Below are positions 1 through 11,873 of a stretch of DNA of 64,000 bases, in pieces (within the stretch, counting starts at the first letter, position 1; the number at the start of each line of letters is the position of its first letter). The position numbers were made by a program, and so were the translations under genes. The notes beneath the pieces are model-generated. The model saw only the letters and a program-made list of their open reading frames with translations, was not told the DNA's origin and did no database searches. Source of the stretch: Aspidapion aeneum (taxonomy: Eukaryota > Arthropoda > Insecta > Coleoptera > Brentidae); the NCBI GenBank assembly GCA_963576565.1, contig OY755045.1, positions 3,037,477 to 3,101,476 of the forward strand, in the 5' to 3' direction.

Positions 1-540
1 AACAAATATTTAAAATAAAAAAAATTAATTTACACTATTCACCAATAAAAAAGTCTGTTTGGTTTACATAAATCAAAATTAAAGTAAAATTATTGTTAAA
101 AAACACTGCTAAAACGACTAGATATATATTTTCTGTTTACAATATTTTTAAAATAATTCTATATACGCCATTATCGTTTTATAGTGGTCACTTGATTTTA
201 TTTGTTACTCTATCGCAACAAGGATTTTTGAGTGCGCTTATGAAACCAATAAAAAAGAGAAGGTAAACATAGTGAACATAACCTCACTTAAATCTTTTGT
301 ATTTGTTTTTTAAAGTGTTGTGTTAAATTTAAATGTTTTTTATCGTGCAATTTGCACACAATCAGGAGGGCCAGTGCAATGATATCCGTTGTGCCTGCAG
401 GTTGGAGGGAAACCTCTTATATTGGCCGTTTAAACAGGCCTTATCTAGGCTTGGGTGCCCTACCCAGGAGGATAATAAATAATCAATCTTGCAATAGGTA
501 GGTACCAATCTGTACTAGTACTAGTAAAAACTAAAATACG
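1..540. other. AT-rich stretch, nothing recognised
   Basis: No coding signal, RNA gene or clear repeat is visible. The part around 355-480 is richer in G+C than its surroundings but has no open frame of note. An untranslated 5' exon of the CCN-like gene could lie here or further upstream, because the first coding exon begins behind a splice acceptor, but none can be picked out. Confidence 0.4.
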
Positions 541-1100
541 AAAGTATTTATTTACTTCTGTTAGAACCCTTAAGGAAACAAAGTTTTATATGACCGCCTA
601 TTTAAATAATATTTAATATGCAGCTATGGGTAACCATAAATACAAAAGAATTAAGTTTACCTTTAAGCCTTCCTTTTAAAACCTGTTTAAAATGCCTAAA
701 AGTAATGGCAAAAACCAAAAGTCTAAAGTTTATATTTACCACTCTTAAAAACCTAAAGGTTCTATATGGCCGCCTATATAATCATATTTACTATTAAACT
801 ACTGGTAACTACAAAAACAAAAGGATATAAGATAACCTTTTAGCTCTATTATAAAACACTTTTGTTATGACCTAAAGTAATGAAAAAAACTAAAAGACCA
901 AAGTTCATATTTATTTCTTTTTAAAAACTTTAGGTAAAAGGGTTTTATAAGACCATCTTTATAAATCAGAAATCAATAAAACCAAAAGTATCTAAAAGGA
1001 ACAGAAGAACACTTTTTGGTTGTATAACACCTCTTTAGGTAATTGGCAATATAAATTACCTTTTTGTAGCCAAATTGATCCTAAAAGCCATAACAGCACC
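541..1100. repeat. Degenerate tandem repeat, three ~185-bp units
   Basis: Three diverged units start near 541, 725 and 905. Each opens with a TATTTAT/TATATTTA segment and runs through an aaaacc-taaagg stretch to a TATATGGCCGCCTAT-like block, then an ACTGGTAACTA/GGGTAACCATA block. A weaker fourth piece runs to about 1100. No coding potential was seen. Confidence 0.6.
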
Positions 1101-1150
1101 CTCTAAATAACCTTGGAACCAAATTAATAAAACCTTGAGTGGTAATAATG

Positions 1151-1615
1151 TTACTTGGGCAGACTCCAAGCGATCAATGTGGCAGGCATAAGTGTGGTGA
1201 CCATACCACTGATGCATATTCCAGTACAGAACGAACTAGTGAGCAGTACAAGTGGTGATAACTCGGAGCTGTTACGAGTGATAAAGCCAAGGGTTCGCAT
1301 ACCCTTATTAATAATATTGTCATAATGAGGCCTAAATGACAACTTGCTGTCAAATAAGATACCCAAGTCCCTGACTGCCGCTACTGATTCAAGAGCAGGT
1401 CCATTTATGACATATATATGCTGAATCGAATTAGATGAACGACTGAAAGTGATACTTAGGCATTTTTTTACATTTAAATCTAGACCATTATTACTACACC
1501 ACTCACTAATGTTAATAAGATCACTTTGAAGTAACAAACGATCAAGATAAGTTTCAATCAACCTATAAAGCTTAAAATCATCAGCAAATTTTACAGCGAC
1601 CCCACGGGATAACAT
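1151..1615 (-). pseudogene. LINE reverse transcriptase fragment
   Basis: Conceptual translation on the minus strand shows the RT palm motif as FADD, then SEWCSNNGLDLNVKKC and RDLGILFDSKLSFRPHYDNI. This is the usual order after motif C in Jockey/CR1-type LINE reverse transcriptases. About 150 codons survive. The C-terminal part loses similarity, probably through a frameshift after SPLVLLTS, and nothing of the fingers or endonuclease is found nearby. It is a dead, doubly truncated copy. It is not obviously derived from LINE-A, LINE-B or LINE-C. Confidence 0.8.
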
Positions 1616-1920
1616 AGGCCACTCAACTATAATGTGAATATTTGTTATACCCTAAAAGCTGGCGCTTATAAAAATGCATGACGAAGAAAAAGTGATCCCC
1701 ATTTTCCAAATCTAAAGCACACTCGTTAAGTTGTTCGTTCGGCAAGGATTTTATTCCTTTTTATCCCGTCCCGGTTTGACATTAAGAGGCATTTAGTTTA
1801 AGAACTCTTTAGAGACATTTATTAAGGGCTCATAATAAAAAAGGTCTTAATATAGCATTTCTAAAAGTAAAGAAAAATATATTTTTTTGGTAAACAAGCC
1901 AAAAATTTAATTTTAGGAAT

Positions 1921-3154
1921 GCCAAGGCCAACAAAAAAATAGAGGCCCCGTCTGAAAAAATCAGCTGTTCTCGGAGGGCTGACTTTTACATTGGGTCTTA
2001 TAAGAGGTCAGACGTTTTTTAAGATATTTTAAAAATGACACTACAGATTTTCGCGAAATTTCAGTGAAATATTCTCAGACACCATCCCCATAATACACCA
2101 AAGGATGTATAAATTTTAAGGATGCAAGATGATTAAAAGGTTAAAATCTTCAACATTTAGCATTCCTTATTTTGAATTCAAATTACCCGCCATAACTCGC
2201 ATGCCAACTGTTAAATTTGACATGTATTTGACTTTGTCATCTGTGTTTGTCACATTTGCTTCTGCTTTAAATTCAATTTTTGTGTGAGCTAATGAAGCGG
2301 CTCTGAAAAGTTAAGGATTACTATACATTTAAAGAAAATTGTTCTGCAAGAATATAGTAAAAACAATCCCAAAACCGGCGTTATTTAATAAAAAATCAAA
2401 TATTCATGACCGTTATTCCAACTTCAATATTTTAAAGACAATCAGCTGTGTCGTGAAGTGACCATCAAAAAAAAATCAGCCCCCGGTGTGATGTCAACAA
2501 AGTGGAGGATCGTGGCCCGTCCGTTTTATTAGCCCTGATCCAACCAGGGCTATCAAAACGGACGGGCCATGATCCTCCACTTTGTTGACGTCACATCCGG
2601 GGCTGATTTTTTTTTGATGGTCACGTTACGACACAGCTGATTGTCTTTAAAATATTGAATTTGGAATGACGGTTCATGAATATTTCTTTTTTTTTAAATA
2701 ACGCCGTTTTTGAGATTGTTTTTACTTTATTCTGGCAGAACAATTTTTTTTAAATGTATAGTAATCCTTAATTTTTCATAGCCGCTTCATTAGCTCACAC
2801 AATAATTCAGTTTAAAGCACAAGCGAATTTGACAATCACAGATGACAAAGTCAAATACATGTCAAATATAACAGTTGGCATGTGGTACATGGCGGGTAAT
2901 TTGAATTCAAAATAAGGAATGCTAAATCTTGAAGATTTTAACCTTTTAATCATGTTGCTTTCTTACAAACCTTCGGTGGTATATCAGGATGGTGTCTGAG
3001 AATATTTCACTGAAATTTGGCGGAAATCTGTAGTGCCATTTTGAAAATATCATAAAAAAACGTCTGACCTCCCATAAGACCCAATGTAAAATTCAGCCCC
3101 GGGAGAACAGCTGATTTTTTCAGGGTCGTGGCCTCTATTTTTGTGTTGGCCTTG
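1921..3154. mobile_element. 1.23-kb palindromic foldback element
   Basis: The sequence from about 1921 to 2537 returns as its reverse complement from 2545 to 3154. The centre is a perfect stem, AGCCCTG (2531-2537) and CAGGGCT (2545-2551), around a 7-base loop. The arms hold matching blocks such as GATCCTCCACTTTGTTGAC and AGAATATTTCACTGAAATTT, with scattered mismatches. The loop reads GATCCAAC, and GATCCAAC appears again just outside the right edge (3154-3161). This suggests two head-to-head copies of a short TIR element. No transposase is present. Confidence 0.8.
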
Positions 3155-3744
3155 ATCCAACATGCAAAAGCAGTATTTTTTTTAAATGTCATCATTCATC
3201 ATTTATAAAAAAAAGTTGACTTAATGGGTAATTAAAATTCAAATATCTTAAAAATTAATCAATGAATTTTAAAAATTTTAACACATCTGTGAAGGCAATT
3301 CACAACCCTTTAAAAAGACGTATCCATTCATCCACTTTCCCCATTTAAATTTCAGGGGTAAGTTTTACCCCTCAAGGTAGTATATGTATCTAGGAAACAC
3401 AAATGCACCATACATGTCTCAGGGCTTCTTTTAAGTTGTTGGAATAATTAGTGCAGGCGCTGTAGGTAGTTGAGTATGCAAAATATGAGGACCGCAGTTT
3501 GGCAATGGATTCTAGCTAGCAAAAGGTCACAGATTAACGATCTGGATGTTGCCAAGTCCAATTTTTTTTTATCCCCCCTTCTCCTAAAGTCGTGGTCGAA
3601 TTTTTGAAAATTTAACTAAGTTGACGCCTTAAAGCCACAGAGAAATTAATTAAAAATGTGTAAAATCAAACCTAAATATAAAATTTTATTAGTTGTTATG
3701 TTAGCTGCAAAAACGCCCAGAAACCCCTCAGACCTCCCAAAACC
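3155..3744. other. Non-coding stretch, nothing recognised
   Basis: AT-rich sequence between the palindrome and the next repeat. No open frame, terminal repeat or RNA gene is supported. Confidence 0.4.
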
Positions 3745-3945
3745 TGAGATTTTGAGGTTTTCTTCAAATTTTCTCAAAAACTAAGCCTCTTGGGGAAAAA
3801 TATATAATTACCTTTATTATAGACAATAAAATTTTCTTTTTAACAGTATATTAGTCAGTGGGGTACGACGAATGACAGACTCTTCAGCGGCGTCCGTTTA
3901 TTGAGGTGATGTGAAAAAATGAAAAAAAGAAACATGTTTATTACA
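3745..3945 (+). repeat. Direct repeat block, partner at 4975-5170
   Basis: This block has the order TTTTCTCAAAAACTAAG, a gcgaaaaa-like run, TTTATTATAGACAATAAAATT, TCTTTTTAACAGTATA, then CGGCGTCCGTTTATTGAG. It is echoed at 4975-5170 in the same order and strand, with many substitutions. The two blocks flank the TCTG element at 4030-4910, so an older tandem duplication or repeat pair was already present when that element arrived. Confidence 0.55.
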
Positions 3946-4029
3946 AGATTTACCCGATTTTCTTGACAACTAAGCTCTTTATCAAAAATTGTGTCCTACA
4001 GTCAATTCTAGTATAACAGAGTACTATTA

Positions 4030-4910
<881 letters not shown>

Positions 4911-5534
4911 ATTTTTATTTGTAACAATTTAGGGTCGTCCGTAAATTAGATCAAATTTGAAAAGTCATTAAACTATAACAATTTGTTTACAAGTTTTGTC
5001 CAATTTTTTCAAAAACTAGGTTTTCTGCGAAAAAAATTATTTTAGACTTTATTGCAGAAAATTAAATTATCTTTTTAGTAATGTATAAGCTAGTTCGATC
5101 AGACTAATACCATACTTTTCAACGGCGTTCGGTTATTGAGAAAATGTAAAAAAAATTAAGAAAAGAATGTCTCCGAGGTTTCTCTTGAAGTCGTACTCTA
5201 AAAATACCTCTGTTTCGATGTTCTTGAAACACTCTGTATAGTTTACCAGTTGCTCAGACATACAACTTAGCTTTATTGCTCGCAAACCCTAGAAGATGAA
5301 TTTCTGGTTGACAAACAGAGTTAATTGAGAAAAGCAATTAGCTCTAAAAGGCGCCGGAAGTACAGATTTCCAGAGCGTTCACTTGTTAAACTTCTTGTGC
5401 TTTATGTGTCTTGCTTCTTACTATTGTGTGAAACATATATATTTCTATGTCTGGATAAATTGAAGTGTTTATAACAGAGATATGGAAGCGTAATAGATAG
5501 CATACGCCATTGTCTAAATTACAAAAATGCAAAC
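4911..5534. other. Non-coding; second copy of the 3745-3945 block
   Basis: 4975-5170 repeats the 3745-3945 block. The rest, to 5534, shows no gene or mobile element. Confidence 0.5.
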
Positions 5535-5705
5535 ACAAAATAACTGCTGAAGGCATTTGATTATCAATTTTTTATGTTATCAAACAAAACTCGAAGAACA
5601 TTGAGCTTCTTCTTTTTTTATTCCCTAATACCTAAAGGCTTCAAATGTTTCCCAATTTTTTGTTTAACATTATTTATTTGTTCTTTTCAGAAAGCGTAGA
5701 AGTGA
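5535..5705 (+). pseudogene. Duplicate of the CCN exon-1 splice acceptor and 5' edge
   Basis: This stretch matches 11722-11880 in order and strand: the CATCAAACAAAACTC block, the CCCAATTTTTTGTTTAACAT block, the TTATTTGTTCTTTTCAG acceptor and the exon start AAAGCGTAGAA. The position that is ATG in the true exon 1 reads GTG here. Homology then stops abruptly at about 5705, where a GGCGC-rich foldback element begins. It could still work as a splice acceptor but encodes no signal peptide. It may be a decoy or a relic of a local duplication. Confidence 0.75.
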
Positions 5706-6236
5706 CTGGGGCTTCTGTCGGTCTAGGACAACTGGGCGCAGCCAACTGGGCGCCGGGTCATCTCGGCGCCGGAATAATATTTTTTTAAATAAAATGTGCA
5801 GACGATTTGGTTTGAAGTACCGACAATTTCTATATCTAAATAAGAAAGTCCGTCATTTTAGATCAACCATTTGGAACTTTTTATAAATTTTGGTCAAAAA
5901 TTATAATCAGCGACTTGAAACACCGCCAATATCTATATTTGATACACATCGGTTCACAAATAAGAAAGTCCGCCATTTTCTATCGGCCATTTTGATTTTT
6001 TTTAGTTTGAGTGAAGCAATATAATATTTTAAGTTTGAGACAAATCGGTTAGTAAATCAAAAAATCCGCCATTTCGGATTCACCATTTTGAATTTGTTAT
6101 AAGTTTAAGTCAAAATCATAATCAGCTACTTAAAACACCACCAATTTCTATATTTGATACACATCGGTTCATAAATAAGAAAGTCCGCCATTTTGGATCG
6201 GCCATTTTGATTTTTTTAAGTTTGAGTCAAAAATTT
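5706..6236. mobile_element. Foldback-type element, left part, with four ~110-bp units
   Basis: It begins with a GGCGC-rich end containing GGACAACTGGGCGCAGCCAA, comparable to the GGACAATTCGCCGCGGCCAA end of the element at 34303. Four internal units follow, each holding AAGAAAGTCCGCCATTTT-like and CGGCCATTTTGATTTTTT-like motifs, near 5840, 5955, 6053 and 6170. It is cut at 6236 by LINE-A. The same unit (GTTTGAGACAAATCGGTTAG) resumes at about 10952-11027, so LINE-A inserted into this element. Confidence 0.7.
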
Positions 6237-6462
6237 TGTTAACTGTTTTACTGTTTTACTGTTTTATTGACGGGTTTCCCCATTTAAAAAGGTTACAATT
6301 CTTGGTTTGCTTATATACTATAAAATAATTAAGCCTATTATCAGTTGCTAATGACCAGAAACAAATATCCACAAACATATATTTACTCTATATTGATCAG
6401 CCTAATAGGTACCTACTAATTAGTCATATACCTACTCAACAGAAAATTCACAGACCAGGCCA

Positions 6463-9393
6463 CTATCTATGTTCTCTAATATATTTTTTGAGTGTATAAA
6501 TTGAAGTGTTGAAGAAGTCCAATTGTAGAAGATTGGCATTTTGCATCATTCTATTAATTGGATTGTTTTGCCCATACAAGGTCCTATGGCGTTCTGGTTC
6601 AAAAGTGTAATTTTCCCTTAAAGTGCGAGGAGGTACATGAAAACGTAAGGTAGAGAGAAGTTCTGGACAGTCGATAAGGCCGTTGATAAGTTTGAAGATT
6701 ATGACCTGATCAGATGATTTTCGCCTGTGATCTAGTTTTTCCAGGTTCAGAAGAGTGCGAAGTTCACTATAATTAATGTTTTCGAATGAAATACTTAGTT
6801 TAAACGCAATATAACGTAGAAATTTATTTTGAACTTTTTCAATTTTTGTGATGTAAGTAGAGAAGTATGGTGACCAAACTGAAGAATTACTTTCAAGAAT
6901 GGATCGAACTAAGCTACAGTAAAGAGTTTTTAGGGCATCAATGTTAGTGAAGTCTTTTGTATGTCGTTTAATAAAGCCAAGCATCTTAAGAGCTTTATTG
7001 CATATTTTTGTTACATGTTCTGTAAAAGAAAGGTCAGATGAAAAATATACTCCAAGATCTCTTATTATATTGACTTTTTCTATTTCTGTATCTAGAATAT
7101 AATACCTGTTGGGTTGTGGTGAGGTACTTTTAGTGAACTGGATATACTTACACTTCTGTGCATTTAAAGTCATACTGTTGTCACTGCACCACTGTGCAAA
7201 CCTACAGAGGTCCATCTGCATTTGAACAGGCACCTCATTCTTGTCAACAACAATGTAAATTTTTAGGTCGTCAGCGTAACCTTCTACACTAGCAAACTCA
7301 AAACAATCGACTACATCTTTCATAAACATATTAAAAAGTGTAGGTGCCAGATGTGCACCCTGTGGAACCCCTGTGACAGCCACAAATGGTTCAGAGAGGT
7401 AGCAATTATTGATCTTTACTATAAGTTCATGCTCAGATATGTATGATTTAGTCCAGTTTAAGAGTGATCCTTCTATCCCAAAAGACCTCATCTTTTCAGT
7501 CAGGATCCCGTGATTTACTCTGTCAAAAGCCTTGGAGAAATCAGTATAGATTACATCAACTGAGTTGCCATTCTCCAAGGCTCTTGACAGGGCATTCTCA
7601 TAGTGAAGTAAATTAGTGGTAGTCGATCGCCCCCGCAGGAAGCCATGCTGAGAGTCATCAAAGCTGTTCCTAAGCATGTCACCAAAGAAATCCGCTACCA
7701 ACGACTCTAGTATTTTGGGAATTTGTGATATTATCGCTATTGGTCGGTATTGGGCAACATCATCCTTATCTCCAGAGTTTTTAAAAATAGGGATAATATA
7801 TGATGTTTTCCAGATTTTAGGAAAGATACCCAACGCAAGAGATTGATTAAATAATAAGTATAGAGGTTTGCTAAAGGCGTTAGAGCAGTTTTTCAATAGT
7901 GAAGGGGGGATACGATCCGGTCCTGGACTCTTGTTTATGTTTAAAAGTTCAAGCTTCCTAATAATTTGTGTCAATGAGACAGAGTATGATGATATGTTTC
8001 TAGAGTTATATGAGTTATATCTTGTCAATTTTGTTGTTTGTGGATCTTCGTACACTGACGAGAAATGATTGGCAAAGAGCTGTGCAATTGCTTGGCCTGA
8101 GGATGCTGTTCTAACACCCAGCTTCATTAGAGATGGAATGTCCCTATTTTTAGTCTTATCCTGAATGTACCTCCAAAAGCTCCGGGGATCCATATTTACA
8201 TTGTTTTCAATATTTTGAATATAATTCTTGTAACAGTTATTGGCCTGTGTTTTACAAAGTGTTCTGAGTTGCTTAAAAGAATTGTAATCCTCGGGGCTTT
8301 AGGAGATTTTAAATTTTTTGTGGGCTTCTTTTTTCTTGTAAATATTTAGTTTTAAGTCATTATCAAACCAAGGAGGAAATGAGAATTTACTTTTGAACTT
8401 AATTTTAGGAACATTTTTTTCCAGAATAATGTATAAAATTTTATAAAAGTTAGAGACATTTATATCAATATTAGAATTCTCAAGGATAGTGTCCCAGTCA
8501 GTGGATTCCACTATGGTACCAATATCTTTAAAATTACAGCGTTTAAAATCGTATACTAAGTGTTCATATTCTAGTAAGTTGCTGGATTCACAACTTATCC
8601 TAATCTCATATGCTGGATGGTGTCTATCACATTCTATAAGTACTGAGTCTGCACATCGCACTGTTATATTCATCTCATTACTAAAGATTAAGTCCAACAT
8701 TACTCCATTGCTGTTAGGTATTGTGTTATGTTGAAAAAAGTTTAGAAAAGGCATTGTTTCAGCCAATGGTTCAACAGTATTAGTAATATCTTCAGTGGAA
8801 ACACCCATGTCATCGTTGTGCCATCTTGTATGAGGAAGGTTATAGTCACCTGCAACCACTATGGTAATATCCTCAAATTGCTGGGCTACTTGTTCAAGGG
8901 TATTGCAATGTCTCTCGTAGCATTCCCTATTTGAGTTTGGTGGGGTATAAAAGCAACAGTATATTAATTTGTTTTTTCCATATTCTGTAAATACCCAGAT
9001 TTCTTCTGATAGATCATGTGCAACATTTATTTTTCTTGATCGAATATCATTATGAACTGCAATTAGTACACCTCCATTTCTTGATTTACCCGTTTGTTGT
9101 GGATCCCTATCCCTCCGGTATATTGTGTAATTGTGAAGGCCTAATTCTGAATCGGTAAAATCTTGGTTTAATGAGGTCTCGTTGAGGAGAATCACTGAAT
9201 ATTCATTGTTGCATGCTGCGTTGTTGCATAATGTTGTTAACTTAGTTCGTAGCCCATTAACATTTTGGTAGTACACAAGCAAATCATCTTTGTTTATAGT
9301 TTCAGAATTGCTTGTTTTCTTACCTACTGTAGTTTGTTCTTGAGTGCCCCAAGGAGCAATTATTGATCTAAACAATTTTTTCCTAGGCCAAAG
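6463..9393 (-). pseudogene. LINE-A ORF2: endonuclease + reverse transcriptase, one nonsense codon
   Basis: The open frame begins after a TAA at 9394-9396 and has no ATG before the endonuclease core. APE-type endonuclease motifs in order are VYYQNVNGLRTK, ILLNETSLN, RNGGVLIAV, VVAGDYNLPHTRW and DRHHPAYEI (usually SDH-P). A single in-frame TAA (8299-8301) falls in the linker after KKFKIS, and the frame continues. RT motifs then follow: SPGPDRIPPSLL, YRPIAIISQIPKIL, FSKAFDRVNHGIL, GVPQGAHLAPTLFN and the catalytic EGYADDLKIY, then the thumb and a C-terminal region ending IREHR. The product would nick the target DNA and copy the RNA by target-primed reverse transcription. Because there is no upstream AUG, it may be made as an ORF1-ORF2 frameshift fusion (see 9375-9381). 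Confidence 0.9.
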
Positions 9394-10664
9394 TTAAACC
9401 TGCTGAATTTAACTCCTTTGGGCCAAAATTTGGAGTCATATATGGCTTCTTTGAGATCTGGATCAACTCCAACCATGTAAAATTTTGTTTTATTTGAATT
9501 CATCTTTGGTTCACATTCTTTTACGTATACTTCCTTGTCAGTCTTGCTATGCTTGGTTACATAGGTTTTGATAAGATCTTCTGTAACTTCATTGTTAGTT
9601 TTTACACTTACAAAGAGCCAGATCTTTTTATTTTTGTTTGATGTCTGAAGTCCCATAAGTTCTTCTCCAGCATCTGCACTGCCTACTAGTGGTTTGGGTT
9701 TTCTATACATTTTTTTGTGTTGTTTATTTTGTCCAGTATTGTTTATATTTGTGTTAATATTATTATTGTTATTGAAGAGACTGTATGATTCATCTTTTTC
9801 ATTATTGATGACTCTAGTGTGCCTTTTTTTCTTATTGGACCATGTCTGCCATTGAAAATGTTCTTTATTATATAAAGGTGGGTGAACTTCTTCTTGAGTG
9901 TGTTCATCTCCGCTTTCAAGAATGTCAATATAGTTTGTGCTCTGGTTCCAATTTGGTACAGTTGTACGCTTTTGGTTCTGTGTTTGTATAGATCCCAGCC
10001 TTAGTTCAATTTTATCTTCTAATAGTTTTAGAGACTCTTTTGTAGTTGTTTTTATGTTTTCCAGGTCATTTTGTATAATTTTTATTGTTTGTTCAACCCT
10101 TAAAATAGATGTGTCATCTTTGAAGGTCATACTCTCAGTGGTTTTGTTATTTAAATAGTCCTGGGCTTGTTTTTCAAGTTCCTGAATTTTATTTTTGAAT
10201 TCTTGACTATTTGATTTCTCTGCATTAAGTTTACCTGTCAAGCTATTAATTTTGCTTTCCAGTTCTTTACAGATTTTGTGTTCATTTTTGAGTTTGGTTT
10301 TTAGTTCCTTGATTTCTTGGTTTTGAAGATCCTTTTGCTTTTGCAATCCATCGTCGGTTTTTTCATATTGTTCTTTGCATTCTTTACTGCAAATGCAAGT
10401 TAGGTCATCAATCTTGATTCCCTTTCGATAATCACGTGCAAAACAACTGCTGTGATAGATATTGAAGCAGTTTCTGCAAACTACACTTTTGACTTCTTGC
10501 TTGGGATGGCATTTATACATGGGCGCGTGCTCGATGGTTTGGGGCTCGGCACGCGATTTGGTATTTAGCTGATTCTCGCCATTGTTTATTTTGTTGATGT
10601 TGATGCTTTCATTTGAGGAAGCTGGTAATTTTCCGGCCTGCACACCTGATTGTGGGCCCGACAT
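9360..10664 (-). CDS. LINE-A ORF1 protein (PHD-like finger, coiled coil)
   Basis: An intact 434-codon ORF with a genuine ATG. Residues ~50-95 form a cysteine/histidine zinc-finger module (CHPKQEVKSVVCRNCFNIYH, then CFARD and CICSKEC) like the PHD-type fingers of CR1-group ORF1 proteins. Residues ~96-225 are a long, charged, heptad-like coiled coil. Residues ~350-434 (IWLFVSVKTNNEV to FWPKGVKFSRFNF) match a C-terminal domain often seen in insect LINE ORF1 proteins. The expected role is RNA binding and RNP assembly. The last codons overlap the ORF2 frame by 34 nt, with an A_AAA_AAT sequence in phase. It is element-borne, not a host gene. Confidence 0.85.
   Translation of the reverse strand: MSGPQSGVQAGKLPASSNESININKINNGENQLNTKSRAEPQTIEHAPMYKCHPKQEVKSVVCRNCFNIYHSSCFARDYRKGIKIDDLTCICSKECKEQYEKTDDGLQKQKDLQNQEIKELKTKLKNEHKICKELESKINSLTGKLNAEKSNSQEFKNKIQELEKQAQDYLNNKTTESMTFKDDTSILRVEQTIKIIQNDLENIKTTTKESLKLLEDKIELRLGSIQTQNQKRTTVPNWNQSTNYIDILESGDEHTQEEVHPPLYNKEHFQWQTWSNKKKRHTRVINNEKDESYSLFNNNNNINTNINNTGQNKQHKKMYRKPKPLVGSADAGEELMGLQTSNKNKKIWLFVSVKTNNEVTEDLIKTYVTKHSKTDKEVYVKECEPKMNSNKTKFYMVGVDPDLKEAIYDSKFWPKGVKFSRFNFGLGKNCLDQ
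9375..9381 (-). other. Candidate -1 frameshift heptamer A_AAA_AAT (LINE-A)
   Basis: In the ORF1 frame the codons are GGA AAA AAT TGT, so the heptamer has the X_XXY_YYZ phase. A -1 slip leads straight into the ORF2 frame (AAA AAA TTG TTT AGA). The ORF1 stop is 5 codons downstream. I could not test for a downstream stimulatory structure. Confidence 0.55.
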
Positions 10665-11032
10665 TTTGGTTGGATCTGCTGATTTTTGATCAGCTGTTTA
10701 TTATGACTTATCAGCTGTCAGATTTTCAGCATGGAAAATTATTGTTTTCATACCTGTTTAACTCTGTTGAGGAAAAACCCCTGATGCTACTAACACTTTT
10801 ACAACTAGCTGGTACTTGGTTTAATGGATATAAGTGCTCAGGATGGTAAAAAACGTACTAGGTTTGTTATTATTTAAGTTATTACAGGAGATTGTTTTTG
10901 AAGGTTATTCTAACTTCATAACCTCACTTCACTTTCATATTAAATGACCTTAAGCAATGTAACATTTCAAGTTTGAGACAAATCGGTTAGTAAATAAGAA
11001 AATCCGCCATTTTTCTAACGCACAAAAAAAAT

Positions 11033-11550
11033 ACTCTGCCAATATATGGGCCCCTAAGCTCAAACTAGGTACTATAGTTATAGGGTACGTGTGAGCTAAT
11101 ATAACTAAAAACTGAAATATATTTTATTCAACTCCAGACTAAATTACCTTTTGTTTGATACCACACACCCTTACAAAAAACAAAAAATAAAATGTATTAT
11201 GTTAAACTCCGGACTCAATTACTTTTCGTTTGATATCACACTCGCCATATTTTCACTTAAACTCTAATTTTTAAAATATACCCCCACCCTTTTTTCTTAA
11301 ATAAATTAAAATGTATTTTGTTTAACTGCAGACTCAATTACCTTCTGTTTGATATCACACACGCCATATTTTCACATAAACTCTAATTTTTGAAATCTAC
11401 CCCCACCCTTTTATTTGGTTTTTGTTTGGTGGATTTTGTTCATTTTTAAATGGGACCATCTCCACCCAAGACCCTGCCTAGGTACCAAATTTCATTAAAA
11501 TCGGCCAAGCGGTTTTTGAGTTATGCGTGTTGGTCGTTGCAGACAGAGAT

Positions 11551-11581
<31 letters not shown>

Positions 11582-11714
11582 TATAGACAGACAGATCGAC
11601 AGACAGACGGCGCAACAAAAAAGTTTCAAAATCATCTGAAACGCAAAGATATATAAAAATTTTTGAAATCAGAGCAACAACACACTACTATAGTATAGTA
11701 TATGTGTGAGCTAA
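11033..11714 (-). mobile_element. TCTG hairpin-ended element, copy b (minus)
   Basis: Reverse-complement copy of the element at 4030. The ACTCTGCCAATATATGGGCC end lies at 11033 and the CACAC-hairpin end at 11680-11714. Its microsatellite is short (about 15 GACA units, ~11540-11608), and the ~115-bp repeats beside it are recognisable but decayed. One hairpin arm is broken: GTGTGAGC is replaced by GTGTGTTG. It sits about 150 bp upstream of exon 1. Confidence 0.8.
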
Positions 11715-11873
11715 TACGAAGATAAAACAACTGCGGCGTTTTATCATCAAATTTTTATCTCATCAAACAAAACTCAAAGATGACGGACCTTGTTCTTTCC
11801 CTAATTTAAACCTCAAATTTTTCCCAATTTTTTGTTTAACATTTTTTATTTGTTCTTTTCAGAAAGCGTAGAA

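Larger units (their letters stand above)
6237..10950 (-). mobile_element. LINE-A, near full-length non-LTR retrotransposon
   Basis: Read on the minus strand it has a 5' UTR of about 285 bp, ORF1 (10664-9360), an overlapping ORF2 with APE endonuclease and reverse transcriptase (to 6463), a short 3' UTR and a tail of repeated ACAGTAAA octamers (6237-6270). Short tandem 3' tails rather than poly(A), and a PHD-like ORF1, point to the CR1/Jockey group. The flanks on both sides belong to the same foldback element, which fixes the insertion limits. Only one nonsense codon was found in ORF2, so it is a young copy. Confidence 0.85.

Noticed and set aside
11450..11656. Short ORF with TDRQ repeats
   Set aside because: Lies wholly inside the minus-strand TCTG element copy b.
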